The position numbers were made by a program, and so were the translations under genes. From the NCBI RefSeq assembly GCF_004214895.1, contig NZ_CP035952.1, positions 4,350,501-4,414,500 on the forward strand: a stretch of 64,000 nt of DNA. The letters run 5' to 3'. The notes beneath the pieces are model-generated. The model saw only the letters and a list, made by a program, of their open reading frames with translations. It was not told the DNA's origin and made no database searches. This stretch comes from Pseudomonas tructae (GTDB taxonomy: Bacteria > Pseudomonadota > Gammaproteobacteria > Pseudomonadales > Pseudomonadaceae). This document shows, piece after piece, positions 1-7,929 of the stretch (position 1 is its first letter; every line of letters starts with the position of its first letter).

Positions 1-33
1 CGCCGGAATCACCACGGTAAAGGCCAGGCTCAT
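1..33 (-). CDS. kdsB: CMP-KDO synthetase, N-terminus only (cut by window edge)
   Basis: The first 11 codons on the minus strand read [11 protein letters not shown], the usual beginning of 3-deoxy-manno-octulosonate cytidylyltransferase, which activates KDO for lipid A-core synthesis. Its ATG overlaps the TGA of the upstream Trm112-like gene (ATGA), so the two are translationally coupled. The order lpxK-ycaR-kdsB is the standard one in gamma-proteobacteria. The rest of the gene lies outside the window, so the call rests on 11 residues plus synteny. Confidence 0.75.
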   Translation of the reverse strand, partial: MSLAFTVVIPA

Positions 34-215
34 TTGTCCAGGCGCTCGTCGTCGGTCAGGGTGCGCGCTTCGCTCTCAAGCATGACCGGGATACCGTCAC
101 GGATCGGGTAGGCGAGGCCCGCGCCCTTGCTGATCAGCTCGGTCTTGTCGGCGCTGAGCTTGAGCGGACCCTTGCAGATCGGGCAAGCGAGGATATCGAG
201 CAGTTTGGTGTCCAT
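30..215 (-). CDS. ycaR: Trm112/YcaR family small zinc-ribbon-like protein (UPF0434)
   Basis: This 61-residue protein starts [18 protein letters not shown]. The [11 protein letters not shown] signature with a CPxC knuckle near residues 11-14 and the [11 protein letters not shown] segment at about 36-46 define the bacterial Trm112-like (YcaR) family. Only one CxxC pair is present, so a full four-cysteine zinc site cannot come from this chain alone. Its biochemical role in bacteria is unsettled. It sits between lpxK (38 nt upstream) and kdsB (overlapping), so it is co-transcribed with lipopolysaccharide genes. Confidence 0.9.
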   Translation of the reverse strand: MDTKLLDILACPICKGPLKLSADKTELISKGAGLAYPIRDGIPVMLESEARTLTDDERLDK

Positions 216-253
216 GGAAATTCCTCAGGCCAGTGGCCGGAAAAAGAAACGAA

Positions 254-1264
254 TCAGGAGAGCCGCGACGCGGGCAGCAAGCGGGCGAGCTGTGTGTCGA
301 ACCAGGCCTGGAAGGCCGGCGAAGGCACAGCATCGACCGCAAGGTACCACCAGTCGTCGGCAGCGAAGGCGCGGCATTTGACCGCGTCCTTCTCGGTCAT
401 GACCAGGGGCAGCGCAGGGCTGAAGCTCAAGGCCTGGGCGCTGTACTGGGCATGATCGGCAAAAGGGTGTGGCACAGGACGCCAGTTTAGCCCCTGCAAG
501 GTATTGAAGAAACGTTGCGGGTTGCCAATGCCGGCCACGGCGTGCAGCGCCTGGCCTGGCGCAAAGCGGTCGAGGCCGTGGCGCTCGCCGGTGCGCAGGT
601 TGACCAGCGCGGCAGGTTGCAGGGCAAAGGCAAACCCGTCTTCGCGGTCCACCGTGGCGCCATTGTAGAGCACCGCATCAACGGCCTGCAGACGCTCGAC
701 CGGTTCGCGCAGAGGGCCGGCCGGCAGACAGCGGCGGTTGCCCAGCCCCCGGGCGGCATCGATCAGCACCAGCTCCAGATCGCGGGCCAGGCGGTAATGT
801 TGCATACCGTCGTCGCACAGGATCAGGTCCAGCGCCTCACTGGCCAGCAGCGCCTGCACCGCACGCGAACGGTCGGGGTCGATCATCAGTGGCACGCCGC
901 TACGCTGGACAATCAGCAAAGGCTCGTCACCCGCTTGCGCCGCGCTCTGCTCGGCACACACGCGCCACGGCAACTGCGGCGGCTTGGCGCCATAACCGCG
1001 ACTGACCACACCGACGCGCAGGCCTTGCTGGCGGCAATGCTCGATCATCCAGAGGATCATCGGCGTCTTGCCGGTACCGCCAACCGTGATGTTACCCACC
1101 ACGATCACCGGCACCGGGGCGCGGTAGCTGGGGCTTTCACCACTGAGAAAGCGCGCGCGCTTGCCCTGCACTACTTGACGATACAGGGCTTCGAGCGGAC
1201 GCAGCAGCGCCAGCGCCGGATGCCCCGCGTACCAGGCCGCGAGCAAACGGTCGGCAAGGGCCAT
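254..1264 (-). CDS. lpxK: Tetraacyldisaccharide 4'-kinase LpxK
   Basis: The 336-residue protein phosphorylates the 4' position of the lipid A disaccharide precursor at the inner membrane, the sixth step of the Raetz pathway. It shows the LpxK P-loop [12 protein letters not shown] at about residues 57-68, then VVSRGYG at about 86-92 and the conserved CDDGMQHY segment at about 150. Length matches the family (320-340). Its start overlaps the end of exbD, so it is co-translated with the ExbBD pair. No defects are seen. Confidence 0.97.
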   Translation of the reverse strand: MALADRLLAAWYAGHPALALLRPLEALYRQVVQGKRARFLSGESPSYRAPVPVIVVGNITVGGTGKTPMILWMIEHCRQQGLRVGVVSRGYGAKPPQLPWRVCAEQSAAQAGDEPLLIVQRSGVPLMIDPDRSRAVQALLASEALDLILCDDGMQHYRLARDLELVLIDAARGLGNRRCLPAGPLREPVERLQAVDAVLYNGATVDREDGFAFALQPAALVNLRTGERHGLDRFAPGQALHAVAGIGNPQRFFNTLQGLNWRPVPHPFADHAQYSAQALSFSPALPLVMTEKDAVKCRAFAADDWWYLAVDAVPSPAFQAWFDTQLARLLPASRLS

Positions 1265-1695
1265 CAGGGCGTCCCCTGAGCCGCCTCGACGGTGGTCATG
1301 CGCAACTGGCTGAAACCGAGCTTGCCGGCCGCATCCATGGCAGTCACCACCGCCTGATGCGGGGTCTTGCCGTCGGCGCTGATCGACAACGGCAGTTTGG
1401 TATCACCTGCAGATTCCTGCTGCAGGGCTTCACTCAGGGTCGCCAGATCGCTCTTGGGCAACAGGTGGTTGTTCACCGAGTAGACACCGTCAGCGCTGAT
1501 GGTGATATCCAGTTGCTTGAGTTCCGAATCCGGTGCCGGCGCGCCGCTTACCGATTCCGGCAACTCGACGCGCAACTGGGTCTCGCGAGTGAAGGTGGTG
1601 GTGACCACGAAGAACAGCAGCAGGATGAACACCACATCGATCAACGAGGCCAGGTTGATGTCCACGGTCTCCCGTGCCTTGCGTCGAAACTTCAC
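1264..1695 (-). CDS. exbD: ExbD/TolR family proton-channel subunit
   Basis: This 143-residue protein has one N-terminal membrane helix (about residues 16-36) with the hallmark Asp of ExbD/TolR in the segment [15 protein letters not shown], followed by a periplasmic domain. With ExbB it forms a proton-driven motor complex. It overlaps exbB by 4 nt and ends at the lpxK start. This copy lies in the lpxK operon, not beside tonB, so it is probably not the dedicated TonB energiser; the PAO1 counterpart is PA2982 (from memory). Confidence 0.93.
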   Translation of the reverse strand: MKFRRKARETVDINLASLIDVVFILLLFFVVTTTFTRETQLRVELPESVSGAPAPDSELKQLDITISADGVYSVNNHLLPKSDLATLSEALQQESAGDTKLPLSISADGKTPHQAVVTAMDAAGKLGFSQLRMTTVEAAQGTP

Positions 1696-2327
1696 GCCTT
1701 GACCTCGCTGAGATCGACATCACGATCGCCCTGCACCACTTCGACCAGCTTGATCGCCTCCTGCTCCATGCCGACCACCAGTTCATCGATGCGGCGCTGC
1801 AGGAAACGGTGGAAGAACACCGACGGGATACCCACCATCAGGCCCGCTGCCGTGGTAATCAGCGCCTTGGAGATACCGCCGGCCAGCACTGCGGCATTGG
1901 TGGTCATACCGGTGCCCATGAAGGCACTGAAGATGTCGATCATGCCCAGCACGGTGCCGAGCAGGCCGAGCAGCGGCGCCATGGCAGCGATGGTGCCCAG
2001 GGCATTGATGTAACGCTCAAGCTCATGGATAACCCGGGCAGCCGCCTCTTCGATGCATTCCTTCATGATCTCGCGGCCATGGCGCGAGTTGGCAAGGCCG
2101 GCGGCAAGGATTTCGCCCAGGGGCGAATCGGCGCGCAGGGCCTTGAGCTTGTCACTGGTAAGTTGCTTGTCCTTGATCCACATCCACACCTGGCCCAGCA
2201 GGTGCGGTGGTGTGACCCGGCTGGCGCGCAGGGTCCAGAGACGCTCGGCGACGATCGCCATGGCGGCGATGGAGCTCAGAATGATCGGCAGCATCATCCA
2301 GCCACCAGACTTGACCAATTCCCACAC
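1692..2327 (-). CDS. exbB: MotA/TolQ/ExbB family proton-channel protein
   Basis: This is a 211-residue membrane protein with a helix at about residues 10-30 and the long TolQ/ExbB helical pair in the second half (LGTIAAMAPLLGLLGTV and KALITTAAGLMVGIP). The GTG start at 2327 (MWELVKSGG) is preferred because AGGGG sits 9 nt upstream; an in-frame ATG at 2336 would overlap that ribosome-binding site. It pairs with the overlapping exbD. The location upstream of lpxK suggests an envelope role, but no substrate is evident. Confidence 0.9.
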   Translation of the reverse strand: MWELVKSGGWMMLPIILSSIAAMAIVAERLWTLRASRVTPPHLLGQVWMWIKDKQLTSDKLKALRADSPLGEILAAGLANSRHGREIMKECIEEAAARVIHELERYINALGTIAAMAPLLGLLGTVLGMIDIFSAFMGTGMTTNAAVLAGGISKALITTAAGLMVGIPSVFFHRFLQRRIDELVVGMEQEAIKLVEVVQGDRDVDLSEVKA

Positions 2328-2397
2328 AGTAAGCATCCCCTAAAAAAAGTCCGCCACTTTACCATAGGACCCAAGGGGGCTCATCTGCCGAAGGTCG

Positions 2398-4620
2398 TCA
2401 TCTGGGGTCGCGCCAGAAACGTCGCTGGGCACGCAGCCCCTCTGGTTCGCCAAAGCTACCCAGGCGCAGGCGCAGCGCACCGTATTCGACACTGTCGTAG
2501 GCCTGGATACCGTGCGTCCGATAGCGCGCCAGTACCTGCGGATGGGGATGACCGAAGGCGTTGTAGCGCCCACGTGAAATCAGCACGCCGCGCGGAGCGG
2601 TGGCCTTGAGCAATGCCTCGCTGGAGGAACTGCGACTGCCGTGATGCGGGGACTGTAGCCAATCGACCCGGCTCGCCTGCCAGTCGCGCGTCCAGGCCCG
2701 TTCACCACGGGCATCGAGATCGCCGGTGAGCAGCAGCTTTTCACCTCGAGCCTCGACCAACAGCACACAGGAGTCCTGGTTGCTGTCGCTGGCGTCACGC
2801 CATTGCCAAAGGGAAAAATTCACCCCGTCCCACTGCCACCGTTCGCCGCTGTTGCAGGGCTGCGCCTTGAGCGCTTCAGGCAATGCCGCCGCTTCACCAC
2901 CGAGCACCCGCAACACCGGCAAGCCACGCTGCACAGCGCGGGCACCACCGGCGTGGTCGGCATCGGCATGGCTGAGCAGCATCAAGTCCAGCCTGCGCAC
3001 ACCCAGCTTGCGCAAGCTGGGCAACACCACCCGCTCCCCCAGATCGAAATCGCCCATGGCGGGCCCGGCATCGTAGAGCATGGCGTGGTGACGCGTACGC
3101 AGGACAAATGCCAGCCCCTGGCCGACATCCAGCTGCCAGACTTCGGCTTGACCCAGGGGCACGCGTTCTCTGGGCGTAAACACAGCCAGCAGTAACAACG
3201 GCCAACCGAGCAGGCGCATGGGCAGGCCGTGTGGCAACAGCAGCAGCCAAGCCCCCAGGCATACCAGCAACCAGGCCCAGAACGGCAGCGGCTCGGGCAG
3301 CCAGGCCGGCTGCCAGGCCGCGACTTCAACCAGCAGGCGAAACAAGCCGTCCAGCAATCCGCCCGCCAGCCATAACAGCCCTTCGCCCACATAGGGCACA
3401 GGCAGCAACAGGGTACCCAGCAGCGCCGCCGGCAATACCGCAAGACTGATCCACGGTACGGCCAGCAGGTTGATCAGCGGCGCTGTCAGGCTCACTGGCA
3501 GACCTTGCGCCAGCAACACTGGCAACAAGCCGATGGCGATCAACCATTGGGCGCGGCTCCAGGCCAGCCAGGGATTCCAGGCGCCCAGGCGGCCGCTGAA
3601 GATGAAAATCAGCACTGCAACGGCCATGAATGACAGCCACAAGCCTGGCTGCAAGCTGGCCAGCGGCTCCCATAGCAGCACTGCGTTGAGCGCCAGCAAC
3701 AGCGGCAAGCCAACGCCCAGGTGACGAAAACGCAGACGCCAGAGCAGCACCATGGCCAGCATCATGCAGGCCCGCTGCACCGGCACCTGAAACCCGGCCA
3801 GCACGCCATAGGCCAGGGCTGCGGCGAATGCCAGCACACAGGCCCAAGGCAACCAGGGCAGCCGCTGCGGCCACCAGCCCAGGCGCGCCAGCCCGGCAAT
3901 CAAGGCGTACACCAACCCGGCCAGCAGGCCTATATGCTGGCCTGAAATCACCAGCAGGTGCACCGTGCCGGTGGCTTGCAGGGCTTGCCAGTCTTGCCGT
4001 GCGAGCCCGCCGCCATCACCGATAATCAACGCCACCAGCGCCGCCTCCCGGCCCTGGGCATCGACGGCCAGCAAGCGCTGGCGCAGGTCATTGCGCCAGG
4101 CCGCTGTTGCTGGCAGGAGGCGCTCGCCAGCCTTGACGCTGCCGGTGGCGCCGACGCGCCGGGCCAACAGACTGGCCTCCTGATCCGGGCCGTGAGGATT
4201 GAGCAAGCCGGAGGGTCGCTTGAGGCTGACGGCCAATCGCCAATATTCACCGCTGTTGACAACTGGGCCACCGAACCAGCTGAGCTGCATGCGCCTTGGC
4301 AATGGTCCGCGGCGCGACTGGGCATCGCTCAACTCGAATCTCACGGAGCGCGTGCCTTGCTCCGGCAAACCGGTGATCCGGCCTTCTATCCATAGAGTAC
4401 GGCCATCGAGCGGCGCGGCCAGGCGCTCATCCAGCGCCAATTGCGCCGAGACGCAGGCCCAGCTCAATCCCAGCAGAAAAAGTCCAATCGACCATAGCTT
4501 GGCAGCCAGGCAGCAAATCCCGAAAGCGATCAGCAGGACAAGTGTCCAGACGGACGGTAAAGCCGGTAGCAACCCGAGGCTGAGCAGCCCGAGCGCAAGC
4601 GCCAACATCCCTGTGCGCAT
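2398..4620 (-). CDS. comEC: ComEC/Rec2 family DNA-uptake channel
   Basis: This 740-residue polytopic protein has an N-terminal hydrophobic region, a DUF4131/ComEC soluble segment, the Competence membrane domain with VHLLVISGQHIGLLAG at about residue 230, and a C-terminal metallo-beta-lactamase-like domain with LLSHADADHAGG (HxDxDH) and SPHHGSRSSS. The family carries single-stranded DNA across the inner membrane during transformation. The ATG at 4620 has GGAG about 10 nt upstream; a GTG at 4647 is possible. It is 70 nt upstream of exbB and co-directional. The gene looks intact. Confidence 0.93.
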   Translation of the reverse strand: MRTGMLALALGLLSLGLLPALPSVWTLVLLIAFGICCLAAKLWSIGLFLLGLSWACVSAQLALDERLAAPLDGRTLWIEGRITGLPEQGTRSVRFELSDAQSRRGPLPRRMQLSWFGGPVVNSGEYWRLAVSLKRPSGLLNPHGPDQEASLLARRVGATGSVKAGERLLPATAAWRNDLRQRLLAVDAQGREAALVALIIGDGGGLARQDWQALQATGTVHLLVISGQHIGLLAGLVYALIAGLARLGWWPQRLPWLPWACVLAFAAALAYGVLAGFQVPVQRACMMLAMVLLWRLRFRHLGVGLPLLLALNAVLLWEPLASLQPGLWLSFMAVAVLIFIFSGRLGAWNPWLAWSRAQWLIAIGLLPVLLAQGLPVSLTAPLINLLAVPWISLAVLPAALLGTLLLPVPYVGEGLLWLAGGLLDGLFRLLVEVAAWQPAWLPEPLPFWAWLLVCLGAWLLLLPHGLPMRLLGWPLLLLAVFTPRERVPLGQAEVWQLDVGQGLAFVLRTRHHAMLYDAGPAMGDFDLGERVVLPSLRKLGVRRLDLMLLSHADADHAGGARAVQRGLPVLRVLGGEAAALPEALKAQPCNSGERWQWDGVNFSLWQWRDASDSNQDSCVLLVEARGEKLLLTGDLDARGERAWTRDWQASRVDWLQSPHHGSRSSSSEALLKATAPRGVLISRGRYNAFGHPHPQVLARYRTHGIQAYDSVEYGALRLRLGSFGEPEGLRAQRRFWRDPR

Positions 4621-4763
4621 AATCCTGAAGCTCCAGAAGTAAACCACCTTCTGAGGCTTAGATCAGTGACGGCGAGTGCTCGCTAAATAATTGTCACAAA
4701 GTCTGAACAAGGCACTTTTAGAATCCGTGCATACTGGCACCCTTCAGATTGCCGAGACCCCTC

Positions 4764-5306
4764 ATGCCGCGTCGTCTCTTCAAACGCTACATGCCCGATC
4801 CGACCAGCATCAGGGAACACAAATCCTTACGCTTTCTCGGCCGGCTGTTGCACGACCCCAACCTCTGGCACCTCAACCGGCACTCGGTCGCTCGCGCCAT
4901 GGCCGTCGGCCTGTTCGCCGCGTTCATTCCGGTTCCGATGCAGATGCTGCTGGCTGCCAGCCTGGCAATCATGGTGCGCGGCAACATGCCGATCGCGGTC
5001 AGCCTGGTGTGGCTGACCAACCCGATCACCATGCCGCCGGTGTTCTTCTGCACCTACCAGATGGGCGCCTGGCTGATGCAGATCCCGCCCCGCACCCTGC
5101 CTGAAGAACTCACCTTCGAATGGATCACCGACCAGCTGTCGACCTTGTGGCAGCCGTTCCTGCTCGGCTCGGTGGTGTGTGGCGTACTGCTCGGCGCCCT
5201 CGCCTACTGCCTGACCATGCTCTACTGGCGCTGGTGGGTAGGCAGGCAGTGGCGCCGGCGCAAAAACAAGCAGTCAGGTACGCATTCCTCGTCCGCTGAC
5301 CAGTAG
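4764..5306 (+). CDS. DUF2062 domain membrane protein
   Basis: The 180-residue protein has several hydrophobic segments (about residues 48-70, 75-105 and 130-160) and the family's VSLVWLTNPITMPPVFF stretch. DUF2062 proteins are small inner-membrane proteins of unknown function common next to comEC in pseudomonads. The ATG at 4764 is chosen over an in-frame TTG at 4749. The C-terminus is very basic (WRRRKNKQ). Its last 33 nt overlap the convergent ABC permease gene. Confidence 0.88.
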   Translation: MPRRLFKRYMPDPTSIREHKSLRFLGRLLHDPNLWHLNRHSVARAMAVGLFAAFIPVPMQMLLAASLAIMVRGNMPIAVSLVWLTNPITMPPVFFCTYQMGAWLMQIPPRTLPEELTFEWITDQLSTLWQPFLLGSVVCGVLLGALAYCLTMLYWRWWVGRQWRRRKNKQSGTHSSSADQ

Positions 5307-6053
5307 CCGAGCACACCCGACATACAGCACCGCCGTGGCAACCAGCATGAAGCTGATGGCCACGCCGATGCGGATATCCGACACGCCGAGAATGCCGTAG
5401 CGGAACGAGTTGACCATGTGCAGCACCGGGTTGGCCATCGACACCGCCTGCCAGAATGGTGGCAGCAGGGTAATCGAGTAGAACACCCCGCCCAGGTAGG
5501 TCAGCGGCGTCAGCACAAAAGTCGGGATGATCGAGATGTCATCGAAGTTGCGAGCGAACACCGCGTTGATAAAGCCCAGCAACGAAAAGATCGTCGCTGT
5601 CAGCAGCACCACGACAATGGTCACACCCAGATGGTGCACCTGCAAGTCGGTGAAGAACAACGACAGCAAGGTGACGATCACCCCCACCGCCAGGCCGCGC
5701 AATACGCCACCCAGGGTGTAGCCAACGAGAATGGTGTGCGGCGAAACGGGCGAGACCATCAGCTCTTCGATCGAGCGCTGGAACTTGCTACCAAAGAAGC
5801 TCGACACCACGTTGCCGTAGGAGTTGGTGATCACCGACATCATGATCAGCCCCGGGACGATGTACTCCATATAGGTGAAGCCACCCATGTCACCGATCTG
5901 CCGGCCGATCAGGTTACCGAAGATCACGAAGTACAGGACCATGGTGATCGCCGGTGGCAGCAGGGTCTGTGGCCAGATCCGGGTGAAACGGCGCACTTCG
6001 CGGTAGACGATGGTATTGAGGGCGACCAGGTTGGCGCTCAGCTCCGAACTCAT
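5274..6053 (-). CDS. ABC-2 type transporter permease (YadH-like)
   Basis: This 259-residue protein has six predicted membrane helices and the ABC-2 permease core (YMEYIVPGLIMMSVITNSYGNV, interrupted here by no gap; loops such as FFGSKFQRSIEELMVSPV). It overlaps the upstream ATPase gene by 4 nt, forming a two-gene exporter operon. The pair corresponds to YadGH of E. coli and PA2811-PA2812 of PAO1 (from memory). The substrate is unknown. Confidence 0.92.
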   Translation of the reverse strand: MSSELSANLVALNTIVYREVRRFTRIWPQTLLPPAITMVLYFVIFGNLIGRQIGDMGGFTYMEYIVPGLIMMSVITNSYGNVVSSFFGSKFQRSIEELMVSPVSPHTILVGYTLGGVLRGLAVGVIVTLLSLFFTDLQVHHLGVTIVVVLLTATIFSLLGFINAVFARNFDDISIIPTFVLTPLTYLGGVFYSITLLPPFWQAVSMANPVLHMVNSFRYGILGVSDIRIGVAISFMLVATAVLYVGCARLLVSGRGMRT

Positions 6054-6982
6054 ACCGCCACCTTTGCCAGGTTTTTCTCAACCAGGGACACAAACAGCTC
6101 CTCGAGACGATTGGTCTTGTTGCGCAGGCTTTGCACTTCGATGTTCTGCAGCGCCAGCTGGCCGAACAGCGCGGTGATGCCCACTTCCTTGTCGACTTGC
6201 ACTTCCAGGGTGTGCGGGGTGATCAAGCGGCACGGGTAATCGATCAGGCTTGGCGCCTGGGGCAGGTCATGCTTGAGGTCGAGCACGAAAGTCTCGACAT
6301 GCAGCTTGCCGAGCAAGGCACGCATGCTGGTGTTCTCGACGATGGTGCCATGGTCGATGATGCCGATGTGACGGCACAGCTGCTCAGCCTCTTCCAGATA
6401 ATGGGTGGTGAGGATGATGGTGATGCCTTTCTGGTTGAGCTCGGTGAGAAAGCTCCACATCGAACGGCGCAGTTCGATGTCGACACCCGCCGTTGGCTCA
6501 TCGAGGATCAGCAGGCGCGGCTCATGAACCAGGGCGCGGGCGATCATCAACCGGCGCTTCATGCCACCGGACAGCGAGCGCGACGGTACATCACGCTTGT
6601 CCCACAGGCCGAGCTGGGTCAGGTATTGCTCGGCACGCTCCCTGGCCACCTTGGCCGGGATGCCGTAGTAACCGGCCTGGGTCACGACGATGTCGAAGGT
6701 CTTCTCGAACTGGTTGAAGTTGAATTCCTGCGGCACCACGCCAATGCAACGCTTGAGCGCGGCAGGCTGTCGATCAAGATCGTGGCCGAAGATATTGACG
6801 CTGCCGCTGGTCTTGTTGACCAGGGTCGAGAGGATGCCGATGGTGGTGGATTTACCGGCCCCGTTGGGGCCGAGCAAGGCAAAGAAGTCACCCTCGGCGA
6901 CATCCAGGTCAATACCCTTGAGGGCCTGGAAACCGTTGCCGTAGGTTTTGGTTAGCTGCCTTATGGACAGAGCAGAACTCAT
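6050..6982 (-). CDS. ABC transporter ATP-binding protein (YadG-like)
   Basis: The 310-residue ATPase has Walker A GPNGAGKST near residue 40, the Q-loop region VVPQEFNFN, the signature SLSGGMKRRL, Walker B LLILDEPTAGVD and the switch His in TTHYLEEAE. The C-terminal 70 residues form the extension typical of ABC-2 exporters. The ATG at 6982 is chosen because the motif-bearing family N-terminus (LSIRQLTKTYG) begins there; an upstream in-frame start at 7054 adds 24 unrelated residues. It is coupled to the permease by a 4-nt overlap. Confidence 0.93.
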   Translation of the reverse strand: MSSALSIRQLTKTYGNGFQALKGIDLDVAEGDFFALLGPNGAGKSTTIGILSTLVNKTSGSVNIFGHDLDRQPAALKRCIGVVPQEFNFNQFEKTFDIVVTQAGYYGIPAKVARERAEQYLTQLGLWDKRDVPSRSLSGGMKRRLMIARALVHEPRLLILDEPTAGVDIELRRSMWSFLTELNQKGITIILTTHYLEEAEQLCRHIGIIDHGTIVENTSMRALLGKLHVETFVLDLKHDLPQAPSLIDYPCRLITPHTLEVQVDKEVGITALFGQLALQNIEVQSLRNKTNRLEELFVSLVEKNLAKVAV

Positions 6983-7016
6983 AGCGGGTCGCGTACCAGT
7001 TTGGAAGGTTCTAGAC

Positions 7017-7039
7017 GCGGCCGGGCAAGACCCGGCCGC
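7017..7039 (-). terminator. GC-rich hairpin downstream of the GST gene
   Basis: A 9-bp perfect stem (GCGGCCGGG / CCCGGCCGC) with a 5-nt loop lies about 85 nt past the GST stop and just upstream of the ABC operon. There is no T run on the minus strand, so it may be a weak or Rho-assisted terminator, or a processing site. Confidence 0.4.
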
Positions 7040-7122
7040 AGTGAATATGACCATGGTGCTTGTGCAGGCCTGACAAGTACAGTCATGTGTATCGATAATA
7101 ACTATCAGGTTTAGCGCAATGA

Positions 7123-7746
7123 TCAGGTCAGCGCCGTCATCACCGCCGCCTGGTAGGCCGGACGTTCCTGCAAGCGCTCATACCAGGCGCGCAAGTGACG
7201 CATCTCGGGGCGCTCGATAGGCATCTGGAACCAGGCATAGGCAAAGCAGCCCAGCGGGATATCACCCATGCCCAGTTGCTCGCCAGACAAGTAAGGCCTG
7301 TGCGCCAGGGCCTGGTCAGCAATCGACAGCAACTGCGCGCAGGTCTTGTGCGCGGCATTGATCGCCACCCAGTCCTGCTGCTCGGCAGGCGTACGCACGA
7401 TGCCCCAGAACAAAGGGCGGAACGGTGTAGCCAGAGACGAGGTCACCCAGTCCATCCACTTGTCGGCCTCGGCTCGCTTGCGTGCATCCACCTCGTACCA
7501 ACCCCGCTCACTGCCGTACTGCGCCGACAGGTAACGGACAATGGCATTGGACTCCCAGAGCACCAGACCGTCGTCTTCGATCATCGGCACCAGGCCATTG
7601 GGGTTCAGCGCGCGGTACTGCGGCTCATTGACCAGACCGAAAGCGCCTCCGGCATCGATCGACTCATACTCAAGACCGAGCTCCTCGGCGCACCACAGTG
7701 CCTTCCTGACATTTGTCGAGTTCTTCCTACCCCAAATCTTGAGCAT
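7123..7746 (-). CDS. Glutathione S-transferase family protein
   Basis: This 207-residue protein has an N-terminal thioredoxin-fold half (MLKIWGRKNSTNVRKALW, then NGLVPMIEDDG and LWESNAIVRYL, the cis-Pro loop and glutathione-binding Glu-Ser) and a helical C-terminal half. The ATG at 7746 begins the family N-terminus. Such stand-alone GSTs conjugate or reduce small electrophiles with glutathione; the substrate is unknown. It lies between the ABC pair and fadE as in PAO1 (PA2813). Confidence 0.92.
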   Translation of the reverse strand: MLKIWGRKNSTNVRKALWCAEELGLEYESIDAGGAFGLVNEPQYRALNPNGLVPMIEDDGLVLWESNAIVRYLSAQYGSERGWYEVDARKRAEADKWMDWVTSSLATPFRPLFWGIVRTPAEQQDWVAINAAHKTCAQLLSIADQALAHRPYLSGEQLGMGDIPLGCFAYAWFQMPIERPEMRHLRAWYERLQERPAYQAAVMTALT

Positions 7747-7929
7747 CACGATTCCCTGATGATTTTGTTGGTCGCCCAGTCTACTCCAGGCGCTTGTGCT
7801 GGCAATCGTTTGGCATTGGGCCGAACTCTTGAGCACATGCCCTGTCACTGTTCAGACAAGCCGTTTAGCGGATGCAGTCTAAGCTTCGATGGATGGCGAA
7901 ATGCCCCGATGGTTCACGGAGGAATTGCT

